Under the pieces are notes generated by a model. That model saw nothing but the letters and a program-made list of their open reading frames with translations, did not search any database and was not told the DNA's origin. A DNA stretch of 61,246 nt from Aeromonas caviae. GTDB taxonomy: Bacteria; Pseudomonadota; Gammaproteobacteria; Enterobacterales; Aeromonadaceae. The stretch spans positions 1 through 61,246 of the forward strand of contig NZ_CDBK01000048.1 in NCBI RefSeq assembly GCF_000819785.1, in the 5' to 3' direction. Position numbers and translations under genes: made by a program. This document shows, piece after piece, positions 12,336 through 24,312 of this stretch. Positions within the stretch are counted from its first letter, which is position 1. Each line of letters begins with the position of its first letter.

Positions 12336-12716
12336 TTACAGGCTCTGGGTGAAGGTGCGGGTGACCACGTCACGCTGCTGCTCCGGGGTCAGGGCGTTGA
12401 AACGCACGGCGTAACCGGAGACGCGGATGGTGAGCTGCGGGTATTTTTCCGGGTTGGCGATGGCGTCTTCCAGGGTTTCGCGGCGCAGTACGTTGACGTT
12501 CAGGTGCTGACCCCCTTCGACCACAGGCTCTTGCTGAACCGGCAGTTCACGGTATTCGAATTGACCCAGGTCGGAGAGGCTGACTTCCTGATCGGCGGCA
12601 AAGCTGTCGCCCTTGGCGCAGATGCAGCGAGCCTGTTGTTTCTCTTCGTCCAGCAGCCAGAAAGAGTTCAGCAGAGCGGCGTTGGCGGACTGGGTGATTT
12701 GGATGCCCTTGATCAT
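12336..12716 (-). CDS. grcA: Autonomous glycyl radical cofactor GrcA (YfiD)
   Basis: GrcA rescues oxygen-damaged pyruvate formate-lyase by supplying a new glycyl-radical domain. The 126-residue protein carries the radical glycine in [12 protein letters not shown] and ends [17 protein letters not shown], as in E. coli YfiD. The start is the ATG at 12716 ([14 protein letters not shown]); the five codons upstream are not conserved. Two FNR-type sites lie upstream at 12869-12882 and 12922-12935, in keeping with anaerobic or microaerobic induction. Confidence 0.96.
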   Translation of the reverse strand: MIKGIQITQSANAALLNSFWLLDEEKQQARCICAKGDSFAADQEVSLSDLGQFEYRELPVQQEPVVEGGQHLNVNVLRRETLEDAIANPEKYPQLTIRVSGYAVRFNALTPEQQRDVVTRTFTQSL

Positions 12717-12838
12717 GGTATGACTCCTCATAGGAAAGCGGATTCAACGGTAAGCACATTACCCTGATGTTTTTAAACCACCTCTTGGAAGGAATGATTT
12801 AACGGGGCCTTGCCTTACACCTTTACTTCGTTGGGGCC

Positions 12839-12845
12839 ATATATA
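12839..12845 (-). promoter_or_regulatory. Predicted -10 element of the grcA promoter
   Basis: On the minus strand TGGTATATAT gives an extended -10 (TATATA at 12840-12845). A start site about 7 bp on would be near 12833-12834, placing the FNR box at 12869-12882 at about -41.5, the classic class II activator position. Confidence 0.6.
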
Positions 12846-12868
12846 CCACGACGGTAATATTACGAAAA

Positions 12869-12882
12869 TTGATCCAAATCAA
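12869..12882. promoter_or_regulatory. FNR box (perfect consensus) upstream of grcA
   Basis: TTGATCCAAATCAA matches the FNR consensus TTGAT-N4-ATCAA at every specified base. Its spacing to the predicted grcA -10 fits class II activation. Confidence 0.85.
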
Positions 12883-12921
12883 TAAAACCCCATTTTGCGT
12901 GCATTGAAAGGGATTAAATCA

Positions 12922-12935
12922 TTGAGTTGAATCAA
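12922..12935. promoter_or_regulatory. Second, near-consensus FNR box
   Basis: TTGAGTTGAATCAA has one mismatch to TTGAT-N4-ATCAA. It is centred 53 bp upstream of the first box, about five helical turns. E. coli yfiD also uses tandem FNR sites, so the second site may modulate the response to low oxygen. Confidence 0.65.
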
Positions 12936-13323
12936 AAACAGATCATTTTTCTGTTTTTGTAAGATATATGAATTATGCATTTTTTATTATTCATATCTAG
13001 TAATTTAACTACACCTTTAGGGTTTATTTCTGGCGTCAGCGAAAACCGGCCTGCCCAGAGACCTGTCCGAAGGACGTCCTGTTATTCCTGTGTCGACGCA
13101 GCACCGGTCATTGCCCGTGAACGCCGCCGCCACTTCCCAGGCTGGCAAGGCTGAGCCTGACCTCCATGCGGTTGCGTCTTGGGGGCGAGGACCCTATCCT
13201 GAGCCCCTTGCTCTATTGACCGAGGAGATAGCGGTGCCAAGCTGGACAGAAGGCGGGGAGTGGGGAGAGGCTGGCATGCCAGCCAGGATGGAAGGAGTGG
13301 ATTCGCAACGAGAGGAGACGGGT
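12936..13323. other. Intergenic region between grcA control sites and ung
   Basis: The left half (to about 13020) is AT-rich. The right half is open in the ung frame from an ATG-like start at 13090, but its predicted residues are low-complexity and not like UNG family N termini. The short palindrome AGGACGTCCT lies at 13069-13078. I see no convincing separate gene here. Confidence 0.6.
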
Positions 13324-14004
13324 GTGCTGACCTGGAAAGATGTGATTGGTTCGGAGAAAGAGCAGGCGTATTTCATGGACACCCTGGCCACCGTCAGGGC
13401 CGAGCGGGAGGCGGGCAAGGTGATCTATCCCCCGGCGACCGAGGTATTCAATGCCTTCAAACTGACCGAGCTGGATGACGTCAAGGTGGTGATCCTGGGG
13501 CAGGATCCCTATCACGGACCGGACCAGGCGCACGGCCTCTGCTTCTCCGTCTTGCCCGGAGTGCGCACGCCGCCGTCCCTCGTCAACATCTACAAGGAGA
13601 TGCAGCGGGATCTGCCGGGTTTTGTCACACCCAATCATGGCTTCCTGGAATCCTGGGCCAGACAGGGAGTGCTGCTGCTCAATACGGTGTTGACGGTACA
13701 GGCTGGCATGGCGCACTCTCACGCCCACCTGGGGTGGGAGACTTTTACCGATCGAGTCATCGAGCGGATCAATGCCCATTGCCAGGGCGTCGTCTTCCTG
13801 CTGTGGGGCGCTCATGCCCAGAAGAAAGGGCGCTTCATCGACCGGTCGCGCCACCATGTGCTGAGCGCCCCCCATCCCAGCCCGCTCTCTGCCCATCGCG
13901 GTTTCATCGGTTGCGGCCACTTCTCCGAGGCCAATCGCCTGCTGGTCCAGCAGGGACGCAGTCCCATCGACTGGCTCTCGGTCTGCGCCGATCCGGCGGC
14001 CTGA
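13324..14004 (+). CDS. ung: Uracil-DNA glycosylase
   Basis: UNG removes uracil from DNA in base excision repair. The family-1 motifs are intact: the water-activating [17 protein letters not shown], the uracil-binding region LLLNTVLTV and the DNA-intercalation loop [11 protein letters not shown]. The start is a GTG at 13324 (MLTWKDVIG by alignment) with AGGAG at 13313-13317; this gives 226 residues, the normal length. The frame stays open for 78 more codons upstream, but this extension has no family support. Confidence 0.95.
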   Translation: MLTWKDVIGSEKEQAYFMDTLATVRAEREAGKVIYPPATEVFNAFKLTELDDVKVVILGQDPYHGPDQAHGLCFSVLPGVRTPPSLVNIYKEMQRDLPGFVTPNHGFLESWARQGVLLLNTVLTVQAGMAHSHAHLGWETFTDRVIERINAHCQGVVFLLWGAHAQKKGRFIDRSRHHVLSAPHPSPLSAHRGFIGCGHFSEANRLLVQQGRSPIDWLSVCADPAA

Positions 14005-14015
14005 CGCCGTAAATG

Positions 14016-14040
14016 CACAGGGGAAATGGTCTCCCCTGTG
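14016..14040 (+). terminator. Hairpin after ung
   Basis: CACAGGGGA and TCCCCTGTG form a 9-bp stem just after the ung stop. No T run follows, so termination is uncertain. Confidence 0.4.
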
Positions 14041-14164
14041 CCCCCTGTGGTGAGAGGCTGGTGCAGCCGCTGTCTGCATCCGACTTGATTGAGTGCAAAG
14101 TTCAGGCAATAAATGACCGTATACTCGAGACAGACGTTTTCTCATTTCAGTGCAAGGAGTGCCC

Positions 14165-14710
14165 ATGTTATCCAGTCTGCATAAGGACCACCTCAACATC
14201 ACCCGGTTGCTGACGCTGCTCAAGCAAAAGCTGGCGGCCATTCGCAATGAGCAGCCGGTGAGCTACTTCCTGCTGCGGGATGTGGTGGATTATCTGCGCG
14301 AGGTATCCGACAAGTACCACCACCCGAAGGAAGACATGATCTATGACTACTACCTGAAATACAGGGTGGTGGAGGGGGAGGTGGCCAACCGGCTGCACGA
14401 GGAGCACGCCCGTCTGCTGGATGCAGGGACCGAGCTCAAGGAGATGGTGGAGATGATCCTGATGGATGCGGTCATCCCGCTGGATCAGTTCGTGGCCCGT
14501 CTGGAGCAGTTCATCGAGCAGCAGGAGGCGCACATGAACTATGAGGAAGGGGTCATCTTCCCCCATCTGCGCGACTCCCTGACCGAGGATGACTGGCGTC
14601 ATCTCGAACAGCTCTGGCAGAACCGGGCCATCAATGATCCCCTGTTCGGGGCGGAGGTGAGCCAGCATTTCCAGGCGCTGGCCAAACAGCTCTCGCTGCC
14701 TGCAGCCTGA
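14165..14710 (+). CDS. Hemerythrin (HHE) domain protein
   Basis: This 181-residue all-helical protein has the iron-binding pattern of the HHE cation-binding family: SLHKDH (residues 4-9), YHHPKED in helix 2, LHEEHARLL in helix 3 and HMNYEEGVIFPHL in helix 4. Such proteins bind a di-iron centre and serve in oxygen or NO sensing or iron-sulphur repair; the role of this one is not known. The ATG at 14165 has AAGGAG at a good distance. It stands alone and ends at a strong terminator. Confidence 0.88.
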   Translation: MLSSLHKDHLNITRLLTLLKQKLAAIRNEQPVSYFLLRDVVDYLREVSDKYHHPKEDMIYDYYLKYRVVEGEVANRLHEEHARLLDAGTELKEMVEMILMDAVIPLDQFVARLEQFIEQQEAHMNYEEGVIFPHLRDSLTEDDWRHLEQLWQNRAINDPLFGAEVSQHFQALAKQLSLPAA

Positions 14711-14725
14711 CAGGAGGTTCACCCA

Positions 14726-14764
14726 TAAAAACAGCGCCCCGGTCAATCCGGGGCGCTGTTTTTA
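14726..14764. terminator. Bidirectional terminator after the hemerythrin gene
   Basis: TAAAAACAGCGCCCCGG, loop TCAAT, CCGGGGCGCTGTTTTTA: a 17-bp perfect stem flanked by A/T tracts. It also faces the DUF3545 gene on the minus strand. Confidence 0.95.
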
Positions 14765-14806
14765 TGGCTCCACTCGCTGGAGTGAAACATGGGCGACGTG
14801 GGCGTA

Positions 14807-14986
14807 TCAGAGCTCCAGGTCGTCCGATCCTTCATAGGCGATGTCGATGGCCTGCAGCTCCTTTTGCAGGCGGTGCTTGTCTTTAAGCGCCTCAATCTCA
14901 CGCCATTTGCGTTTTTTTCCCGTTGTCCCGCGGCTACGTGAACCCAGCTCAACGACCTCGTCAAAATCGAAGTTGAACATGTCCAT
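14807..14986 (-). CDS. DUF3545 family small protein
   Basis: This 59-residue protein starts MDMFNFDFDEVVELG and contains the basic helix GKKRKWREIEALKDKHRLQKEL, the conserved core of the DUF3545 family, with an acidic tail (GSDDLEL). The ATG at 14986 has AAGGAGGG upstream. The function is unknown; the family is small, cytoplasmic and common in Aeromonas, Vibrio and Shewanella. Confidence 0.85.
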   Translation of the reverse strand: MDMFNFDFDEVVELGSRSRGTTGKKRKWREIEALKDKHRLQKELQAIDIAYEGSDDLEL

Positions 14987-15086
14987 GGCTCCCTCCTTGG
15001 TTTTATGGTTTTCACCATCCGTATAACACGACGCCTTTGAAAATAAAACGTTTTTATGACGAAGTTGTGACAACCGGAAACAGGCA

Positions 15087-15120
15087 CAAAAAAACCGGGC
15101 TGCCCTTTCGGGAGCCCGGT
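15087..15120 (-). terminator. Terminator of tal
   Basis: ACCGGGCT-G-CCC and GGG-A-GCCCGGT with loop TTTC form the stem. On the minus strand it ends in a run of seven T. It lies 47 bp after the tal stop. Confidence 0.92.
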
Positions 15121-15166
15121 ATTTGCGGCGCCACTTCGCTCTGTGAGAGCCGTGTGGCGAGCGGCC

Positions 15167-16117
15167 TTACAGGTGGCTTGCCAGCATGGTTTCCAGCTTG
15201 CCCTGGTCGATGGCGAACAGGCGGATGCCTTCCCCCAGTTTCTCGACGGCCATGGCGTCCTGGTTCAGCTCCCAGCGGAATTCGGCTTCGGTCATCGGGG
15301 CCGGTTTGGCTGTGCGCTCGCCGGTGTAGTCCAGCTTGCGCACCACGGTGCCTTCGGCCTTGCTCAGCTCTTCCAGCAAAGCGGGGCCAATGGTCAGGCG
15401 GTCGCAGCCGGCCAGTTCCAGGATTTCGCCAGTGTTGCGGAAGCTCGCGCCCATGACCACGGTCGGGTAGTCGTGCTGCTTGTAGTAGTTGTAGATGGCG
15501 GTGACGGAGACCACGCCCGGATCTTCACTGGCGGTGTAGTCACGGCCGTTCTTGGCCTTGTACCAGTCGAGGATGCGGCCCACGAAGGGGGAGATGAGGA
15601 AGGCGCCAGCTTCGGCACAGGCACGAGCCTGGGCGAAGGAGAACAGCAGGGTCAGGTTGCACTGGATACCCTCTTTCTCCAGCACCTCGGCGGCACGGAT
15701 CCCTTCCCAGGTGGAGGCCAGCTTGATCAGGATGCGATCATTGCTGATACCGGCTTCGTTGTAGAGGCGGATCAGCTTGCGGGCCTTGGCGATGCTGGCG
15801 TCGGTGTCGAAGGAGAGGCGGGCGTCCACTTCGGTGGAGATGCGGCCCGGGACGATTTTCAGCACTTCGAGGCCGATGTTGACCGCCAGCTTGTCGCCCG
15901 CGTCGATGATTTGCTGTGCCTTGTCCTGGCTCTGGGATTTGGCCCAGGCAATGGCGTCCTGGATCAGGGCTGCGTACTCGGGGATCTCGGAGGCCTTGAG
16001 TACCAGAGAGGGGTTGGTGGTGGCATCGATGGGCTGGTAGCGCTTGATGGCTTCGATGTCGCCGGTATCGGCAACCACTGTGGTCAGGGCTTTCAGCTGG
16101 GTCAATTTATCGGCCAT
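15167..16117 (-). CDS. tal: Transaldolase
   Basis: Transaldolase moves a dihydroxyacetone unit between sugar phosphates in the non-oxidative pentose phosphate pathway. At 316 residues it matches E. coli TalB throughout, with the Schiff-base lysine in RILIKLAST and the signature DATTNPSL. The start is the ATG at 16117 ([20 protein letters not shown]). It is monocistronic here; its pathway partner tkt lies 12 kb away. Confidence 0.97.
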   Translation of the reverse strand: MADKLTQLKALTTVVADTGDIEAIKRYQPIDATTNPSLVLKASEIPEYAALIQDAIAWAKSQSQDKAQQIIDAGDKLAVNIGLEVLKIVPGRISTEVDARLSFDTDASIAKARKLIRLYNEAGISNDRILIKLASTWEGIRAAEVLEKEGIQCNLTLLFSFAQARACAEAGAFLISPFVGRILDWYKAKNGRDYTASEDPGVVSVTAIYNYYKQHDYPTVVMGASFRNTGEILELAGCDRLTIGPALLEELSKAEGTVVRKLDYTGERTAKPAPMTEAEFRWELNQDAMAVEKLGEGIRLFAIDQGKLETMLASHL

Positions 16118-16841
16118 GGCAAATATCATCTCTTTATGAGGGAGCAATCCCAGGGTGGCGGGCATGAGACGGCAGTTCTGAAATTAAATTACAAGATCCC
16201 GGCGGCTCAGGCTCAGAAAGGGGCGATGGGCAGGCCCCATCGTCATTGCCTGCCTAATTAATACGGATGTGGCGCATCCTGCAATAGGGGGGCTTGTATG
16301 CGAATCAGCCAGGTGGTGAAAGCGGTACCGGCTGTCGAGTGAAAGTGTTTGATAAAAAACGAGTTTTATTCATGGTGTGGCGGCTGGCTCCGACATGGAA
16401 AAGCGCAATTATTTTGGTGGATTCATGAATTTGTGCGGGAGGTCACATAAATAGTTCTGTCAGCTACTTGAAATTTAATTACGTGTAAAACGTTTTGCGT
16501 TACAACCCCTTGCCGATGAGGCATGAGAGGCAAACGCTTGTCTCCCTGGTTTCGTTTCACTCAGCGGTTTTTACCCCCATGGGATGAGTTGTAAAATGGT
16601 TCTCTATTGGCTCTAATTTGTGAGGGGCTGGGTTGCACATCAATTTTTGTTGATTTATTGCGTGCTAAATGAAGCTTTTTTGCATCAAATTGCTCGTTTT
16701 TTGTCTCCCCAGTGAGCCCTGTCACTATTCTGAATTCCCTCGCTATGCTAGATTCCGCCCCTTCGGCGCAATGCTGGTTCGGAAATTGACAGAGAGCGGT
16801 CAGCGCAGACTGGCCATGGATGTGATAACAACGAGAGAATT
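16118..16841. other. Long intergenic region between tal and the AGCS symporter
   Basis: This region of about 720 bp has no supported gene. It should hold the divergent promoters of tal and the symporter. I see a PurR-like box at 16528-16543, the dyad GTAAAACGTTTTGC near 16486-16499, and a -10-like TATGCT at 16744-16749. I looked for a glycine riboswitch, as found before some symporters of this family in Vibrio, and did not find one. Confidence 0.6.
16528..16543. promoter_or_regulatory. PurR-like operator upstream of the AGCS symporter
   Basis: AGGCAAACGCTTGTCT fits the PurR pattern ANGCAANCGNTTNCNT with a single mismatch. It lies about 300 bp upstream of a gene that may import glycine or alanine. 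PurR control of glycine metabolism is known in E. coli; control of this gene is inference. Confidence 0.45.
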
Positions 16842-19603
<2,762 letters not shown>

Positions 19604-19707
19604 TGGTGCGCCTTTGCTGAGCTTTGAGGGCACGTCGCATCGCGGCGTGCCCGTTACCTCGGACCCGACCCCTCAAGGGCGACCTGGCAGGGGGCGGGTC
19701 GATGAGC

Positions 19708-19751
19708 ATGCCAATCCGGACCTCTCCTGCGGGAGATGTCCGGATTGGCAT
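19708..19751. repeat. Long near-perfect hairpin with UNCG tetraloop
   Basis: ATGCCAATCCGGAC (19708-19721) pairs with GTCCGGATTGGCAT (19738-19751). Inside, after one mismatch, five more base pairs close the tetraloop TGCG, which is of the very stable UNCG class. No T run follows. It lies between ampC and mdtL and may be a REP-like element or an RNA-stabilising end. Confidence 0.8.
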
Positions 19752-19895
19752 CCACCGAGTGCCATCTCGTCACTAGGCCCCGGCAGGCCGCCCGCTCTAT
19801 AGTGCCCGGCATCTTCCTCTGCTTTTGCAGGATTGAGTTGTCAATCTCGCTGACAGCGCACCTGTGATGGTGAAACCTGCTGCTATGGAGCTTTC

Positions 19896-21062
19896 ATGGG
19901 TATGTTTCTGCTGTGTACTTTTCTGATGATCATCCTCTATCCCCTCGGGATCGATCTCTATCTGGTGGCCGTCCCCCGCATTGCGCAAACCCTGCAGGGG
20001 AGCGAGGCGCAGATCCACACCGCTTTTTCCATCTATCTGCTGGGCATGGCGGCTACCGTGCTGCCGGGGGGCATGCTGGCGGATCGCCATGGCAGGCGCC
20101 CCGTGGTGCTGGGGGGCGCTCTCATCTTCGTGGTCGCTTCCCTGGTGGCGGCGGAGGCGACCGGCATCGCACAGTTTTATCTGGGGCGTTTCTGGCAAGG
20201 GGTGGGCGCTGGAGCGCTCTACATCATGACCTTCACCGTGCTGCGGGATGTGCTGAGCCAGGCGCGCCTCGCGATGGCCCTCTCCCTCATCAACGGCGTG
20301 ATCTGCGTCATTCCGGTGCTGGCTCCCGTACTCGGTTATCTCATCCTGTCGCACTTCGAGTGGCGCGGCATCTTCGTGGGCATGGCGCTGGTGGCCGCCA
20401 TCAGTGCCCTGGTCAACCTGCGACTGCTCAAGGAGACCCGCCCCGCCCGCCAGCCTGCGGGGGCATCGCCGCTGGCCCTGCTGGGCACGGCCCCCTTCAT
20501 GCTGCGCGCCTTGCTGACCAGCGCCAGCGTGACCGCCATCCTGGTCTATGTGAGCGTCTCGCCCCTCGTCCTGATGACCACGTTCGGCCTGCCTCCCGAG
20601 CAGTACACCCGGCTGATGATGGCGATGGCCGGGGTGAGCATGTCCGCTTCCTTCCTGACCCCCTTGCTGCTGCGCTGGCTCGGCAAGGCAAGGGTGCTGG
20701 CGCTCTCCCACCTCGCCTACCTGCTGGCTTTGCTCGCCCTGTTGTGCAGCAGCGGGCCCGAAGGCGGCCTGTCCTGGCTGCTGGCGGGGTTTGCCCTGGT
20801 CTGCATCGGGTTTTCCTGCGGGTTCGGGGTGGCGATGGGGGAGGCGCTGGATGTGTGCGGGGATCAGGTGGCATCGGCCAGTGCCCTGCTCTGCATTATG
20901 CAGATAGGGTTGTCCGGGCTCTTCATCTGGGGGATGGGCCATCTGGGGATGCCTGCGCTCTGGATGCTGATCCTGGCACTCCTGCTGGCGCTGCTCGGTT
21001 ACCTGGTGGTCAAGGTGCTGCTACCATGGCGTGCGGTACGGCGAGTACGGGCTCGGGGATAG
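19896..21062 (+). CDS. mdtL: MFS drug efflux transporter MdtL
   Basis: This inner-membrane DHA1-family exporter of 388 residues has about 12 hydrophobic helices. It aligns with E. coli MdtL, sharing LYPLGIDLYLVAVPRIA at the N terminus, the loop motif GGMLADRHGRRPV and the motif-C region NGVICVIPVLAPVLGYLI. MdtL gives chloramphenicol resistance in E. coli. The ATG has GGAG 7 bp upstream. The next gene is yidZ, 10 bp on, the same pair as in E. coli. Confidence 0.9.
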   Translation: MGMFLLCTFLMIILYPLGIDLYLVAVPRIAQTLQGSEAQIHTAFSIYLLGMAATVLPGGMLADRHGRRPVVLGGALIFVVASLVAAEATGIAQFYLGRFWQGVGAGALYIMTFTVLRDVLSQARLAMALSLINGVICVIPVLAPVLGYLILSHFEWRGIFVGMALVAAISALVNLRLLKETRPARQPAGASPLALLGTAPFMLRALLTSASVTAILVYVSVSPLVLMTTFGLPPEQYTRLMMAMAGVSMSASFLTPLLLRWLGKARVLALSHLAYLLALLALLCSSGPEGGLSWLLAGFALVCIGFSCGFGVAMGEALDVCGDQVASASALLCIMQIGLSGLFIWGMGHLGMPALWMLILALLLALLGYLVVKVLLPWRAVRRVRARG

Positions 21063-21072
21063 GAGAGACGCG

Positions 21073-22113
21073 ATGCGCAATCTGGGTGAACTCGATTTGA
21101 ACCTGCTGGTGGTCTTCAGGCACCTGATGCAGGAGCGCAGCGTGGCGGGGGCGGCCAAGAAGCTGTGTGTCACCCCGTCGGCGGTGAGCAAGGCGCTTGG
21201 CAAGCTGCGGGACTGGTTCGGGGATCCCCTCTTCGTGCGCGTGCGCCAGGGTTTGCAGCCGACCAATCTCTCCCTGACCCTGGCGGAGGAGCTCAAGACC
21301 TGGTTCCAGCTCACCGAGAGCATCAGCACCCTCAACAGCGAGGCGATCCCCGAGGGGGCCCGCTTCAGTCTGGTGATGGAGTCCCCCTTTGGCATCAGCT
21401 TCCTGAGCGAGCTGCCCACGACCATCTACCAGAAGTACCCCCACTCCGTGGTCAGGATGCTGGGCTGGGATCACCACTCCCTCAACGACATCGTCAACGG
21501 GGAGGCGGATCTCGGCTTCTGTGCCCGGGAGACCCACGGCCGCTCCCATGCCAGGGTCAACCGGCTGCCCTATTACATCGATCACGAGGTGCTGTTCTGC
21601 GATCGTCCCGTGGTGTTCCTGCGCAAGGATCACCCCTTGCTCGGGCAGACGTGGTCGCTGACCCGCTTTCTGGCCTGCCCCCAGGTGAGCGTGGTGTGGG
21701 AGGCCAGCGACAGCTGGGCACTGGATGATCTGCTGGAGGACGAAGGCCACAGGCGGCAGGTGCCCATCATGGTGGCGAGCTTCGAGCAGGCGCTGCATAT
21801 CGCCGCCCAAAAGAGCCACGAGCTGATCGCCGTGGTGCCTTCATATTGCGCGGACTATGCCGCCAGACATCACCCCGACCTCATCCCCATGCCGTTGCCG
21901 CTGGAAGAGTCCCTCTATGCCCAGCTGGAGATCGCCTTCATCCTGCTGTGGCACAAGCGCCACAATCAGGATGCCAAGGTGATGTGGTTGCGGGGGGAGA
22001 TCCGGCGGCTCTATGGACTGGCCGCGGCGGGGAGGACGCGTTTTGCCTGGGGCGGGCCCATGGAGAGCGGGGCGGCGAAAGAGAAGCAAGGGGGAGGAGG
22101 CACCCCGGTTTAG
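21073..22113 (+). CDS. yidZ: LysR-family regulator YidZ
   Basis: This 346-residue LysR regulator has an N-terminal HTH (residues 5-65: [25 protein letters not shown] and [13 protein letters not shown]) and a periplasmic-binding-like effector domain. Alignment with E. coli YidZ covers the whole effector part ([46 protein letters not shown]). The start is the ATG at 21073 behind AGGAGAG. About 27 Gly/Ala-rich residues extend the C terminus past the E. coli protein. E. coli YidZ is linked to anaerobic NO protection. Its stop overlaps the convergent ruvX stop by 4 bp. Confidence 0.88.
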   Translation: MRNLGELDLNLLVVFRHLMQERSVAGAAKKLCVTPSAVSKALGKLRDWFGDPLFVRVRQGLQPTNLSLTLAEELKTWFQLTESISTLNSEAIPEGARFSLVMESPFGISFLSELPTTIYQKYPHSVVRMLGWDHHSLNDIVNGEADLGFCARETHGRSHARVNRLPYYIDHEVLFCDRPVVFLRKDHPLLGQTWSLTRFLACPQVSVVWEASDSWALDDLLEDEGHRRQVPIMVASFEQALHIAAQKSHELIAVVPSYCADYAARHHPDLIPMPLPLEESLYAQLEIAFILLWHKRHNQDAKVMWLRGEIRRLYGLAAAGRTRFAWGGPMESGAAKEKQGGGGTPV

Positions 22114-22532
22114 TCGTACTGCTCTTCCATCCAGGCTTCGACGATGAGCTGGGCGGAGACGCCGTCCACGCTCCCCTTGTCCAGCGCCTTGTAGCCGCCA
22201 CGTTCAAACAGGCGGGCGCGGGCATCCGTGGTGGTGAGCCGCTCGTCCTTGAACTCCACCGGCTTGCCGAAGCGACCGTGCAGGCGATTGCCGAACTTGC
22301 GAGCTCGCACCGTGATCTCCTGGTCCGTGCCATCCATGTTGAGCGGCAGACCGACGATCAGCAGATCCGGTTGCCACTCCTTGATCAGCTTCTCTATCTC
22401 GTCCCAGTTGGGGATGCCGTCGTTGGCCTTGAGGGAGCGGAGGGGGCGGGCGCTGCCCGTGAGCTCCTGGCCGATGGCGACACCGATGCTCTTGGTGCCG
22501 TAGTCAAAGCCCATGATGCTGCGTGATGACAT
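22110..22532 (-). CDS. ruvX: Holliday junction resolvase-like protein RuvX/YqgF
   Basis: This RNase H-fold nuclease of 140 residues is implicated in 16S rRNA 5' maturation and essential in many bacteria. The first acidic motif [13 protein letters not shown], the glutamate region [10 protein letters not shown] and the last aspartate ([12 protein letters not shown]) are in place. The ATG at 22532 has GAGGAGA upstream. It follows yqgE (upstream on the minus strand), the conserved yqgE-yqgF pair, with a C-rich repeat in the gap between them. Confidence 0.95.
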   Translation of the reverse strand: MSSRSIMGFDYGTKSIGVAIGQELTGSARPLRSLKANDGIPNWDEIEKLIKEWQPDLLIVGLPLNMDGTDQEITVRARKFGNRLHGRFGKPVEFKDERLTTTDARARLFERGGYKALDKGSVDGVSAQLIVEAWMEEQYD

Positions 22533-22571
22533 GGGGTCTCCTCGAAATGGATGGATAAATGAAGGGGGAAG

Positions 22572-22614
22572 CCCCCTCCCTGCCTCCCCCTGCTCGTGGG
22601 GGAGGGCCGGGGTG
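22572..22614. repeat. C-rich palindromic repeat, copy A
   Basis: CCCCCTCCCTGCCTCCCCCT (22572-22591), a short spacer, then GGGGGAGGGCCGGGGTG (22598-22614). The same two blocks recur at 24313-24387. The copy lies between yqgE and ruvX, overlapping the reading end of yqgE only at its edge. Confidence 0.75.
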
Positions 22615-23169
22615 TCAGCTATGGCCCACCTGGCTGGAGAGGTGCAGGGGGTTGACCCCAATGCTCGCTGCGGCTTGCTGCCAGCGCAGGTGGATGGGGG
22701 TATCGAAGACCAGCTTGGGATTGGGGGGGATCACCAGCCAGGCGCCATCCACCAGCTCCTGCTCGAGCTGGCCTGCACTCCAGCCGGCGTAACCGAGCGC
22801 CACCAGCCAGTGGTCCGGCGCCTCGTCGGTGCCCAGGGTCTCCAGGATGTCCTTGGAGGTGGTGACCATCATCTCGTCGCTCACCTGCAGGGTGGAGTTG
22901 AAGCCCGGGCGGAAGCTGTGCAACACGAAGCCGCGATCCCCGTGCACCGGGCCCCCCTGCAACACCGGCTGTTTCATCTCGGCGGTGGCGGGGGGATTGA
23001 GGTTGAGCTTGGTCAGCATGGCGTCCAGGGACATGTCAACCGGAATGTTGACCACCAGTCCCATGGCGCCTTCGCTGCTGTGTTCGCACAGATAGACCAG
23101 GGAGCGCTGGAAATAGGCGTCCGTGAGGCTCGGCATGGCGAGCAGAAAGTGATTTTGCAGTGTTTGCAT
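22615..23169 (-). CDS. yqgE: UPF0301/AlgH family protein YqgE
   Basis: This 184-residue cytoplasmic protein has the family core: [10 protein letters not shown] at the N terminus, [34 protein letters not shown] and [16 protein letters not shown]. The Pseudomonas homologue AlgH affects alginate regulation, but no biochemical activity is settled. It precedes ruvX on the minus strand, as in E. coli gshB-yqgE-yqgF. Confidence 0.93.
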   Translation of the reverse strand: MQTLQNHFLLAMPSLTDAYFQRSLVYLCEHSSEGAMGLVVNIPVDMSLDAMLTKLNLNPPATAEMKQPVLQGGPVHGDRGFVLHSFRPGFNSTLQVSDEMMVTTSKDILETLGTDEAPDHWLVALGYAGWSAGQLEQELVDGAWLVIPPNPKLVFDTPIHLRWQQAAASIGVNPLHLSSQVGHS

Positions 23170-23270
23170 GGAGCGTATGTATCTCTAAGCGTGCAAAGGT
23201 ATTTGGGGTGATTATGGCAGTTGATGGCGGCGGGCAAAACCGCTTTTTGCCGGTAGGAGGGCGGTAGTCA

Positions 23271-23291
23271 AAGGGGCCCTCACGGCCCCTT
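23271..23291 (-). terminator. Hairpin after gshB
   Basis: AAGGGGCC, loop CTCAC, GGCCCCTT, about 33 bp after the gshB stop. The T run on the minus strand is only three bases, so it may be weak and let transcription run into yqgE. Confidence 0.5.
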
Positions 23292-23323
23292 GTGTGTGTG
23301 TCCTCGCCGCAGCAACGAAGGGG

Positions 23324-24274
23324 TCAGCGGCCCAGTCGGCGCTCGATGGTGTCCATCAGCATGCCGGTGATGGAGACGTCGAAAGCCGCCTCAATCTCGC
23401 GGATGCAGGTCGGGCTGGTGACGTTAATCTCGGTCAGGCGATCGCCGATGATGTCGAGGCCGACGAAGATGAGCCCCTTCTCTTTCAGGGTCGGGCCTAC
23501 CGCGCGGGCGATGGCCCAGTCCGCTTCACTCAAAGGGCGCGCCTCACCACGGCCGCCGGCCGCCAGGTTGCCACGGGTCTCACCCTGGGCCGGAATGCGG
23601 GCCAGGCAGTAAGGTACCGGCTCGCCGTCTACCACCAGCACTCGCTTGTCGCCATCCTTGATGGCGGGCAGATAGGTCTGCGCCATGCAGTACTGGCTAC
23701 CGTGGGCGGTCAGGGTTTCGATGATGACGCCGACGTTGGCGTCATCCTCCTTCATGCGGAAGATGGAGGCGCCGCCCATGCCGTCGAGCGGCTTGAGGAT
23801 GACGTCCTTGTGCTTGGCGTGGAAAGCCCGCAGCTTGTCGGCTCTGCGAGTGACGAGTGTGGTCGGGGTGTGCTCGGCAAACCAGGCGGTGTAGAGCTTT
23901 TCGTTAGCGTCGCGCAGGCTCTGGGGCTTGTTGACGATGAGGCAACCCTCATCCTCGGCTCGCTCCAGCATGTAGGTGGCGTAGATGAACTCGGTGTCGA
24001 AGGGGGGATCCTTGCGCATCAGGATCACGTCCAGGCTGGAGAGCGGCTGATCCACCACCTCGCCCAGGCTATACCAGTCGGCATAGTCATATTTGACGGT
24101 GAGCGGACGCATGGTACCGAAGGCGCGACCGGCCTCCATGTAGAGATCCTTCATCTCCAGATAGAACAGCTCGTAGCCGCGCTTTTGCGCCTCTTCGAGC
24201 ATGGCGAAGCTGGAGTCCTTCTTGATGTTGATGGCCGAGATGGGGTCCATCACGATGCCGAGTTTAATGGTCAT
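23324..24274 (-). CDS. gshB: Glutathione synthetase
   Basis: This ATP-grasp ligase joins gamma-glutamylcysteine and glycine. The 316-residue protein starts MTIKLGIVMDPISAINIKKDSS, like E. coli GshB, and has the ATP-grasp segments DVILKPLDGMGGASIFR, RVLVVDGEPVPYCLARIP and FVGLDIIGDRLTEINVTSPT. Together with rsmE, yqgE and ruvX it forms the rsmE-gshB-yqgE-ruvX gene string known from E. coli. Confidence 0.97.
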   Translation of the reverse strand: MTIKLGIVMDPISAINIKKDSSFAMLEEAQKRGYELFYLEMKDLYMEAGRAFGTMRPLTVKYDYADWYSLGEVVDQPLSSLDVILMRKDPPFDTEFIYATYMLERAEDEGCLIVNKPQSLRDANEKLYTAWFAEHTPTTLVTRRADKLRAFHAKHKDVILKPLDGMGGASIFRMKEDDANVGVIIETLTAHGSQYCMAQTYLPAIKDGDKRVLVVDGEPVPYCLARIPAQGETRGNLAAGGRGEARPLSEADWAIARAVGPTLKEKGLIFVGLDIIGDRLTEINVTSPTCIREIEAAFDVSITGMLMDTIERRLGR

Positions 24275-24312
24275 CCGAGTTTCCTTCCTAATGGCTCGAT
24301 TGGATGTGATGA

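Noticed and set aside
13090..13323. N-terminal extension of uracil-DNA glycosylase
   Set aside because: The GTG at 13324 has a good ribosome binding site and gives the normal family length; the 78 upstream codons have no similarity to UNG.
16118..16841. Possible glycine riboswitch before the symporter
   Set aside because: Vibrio has one before a related gene, but the conserved blocks of that riboswitch are not present here.
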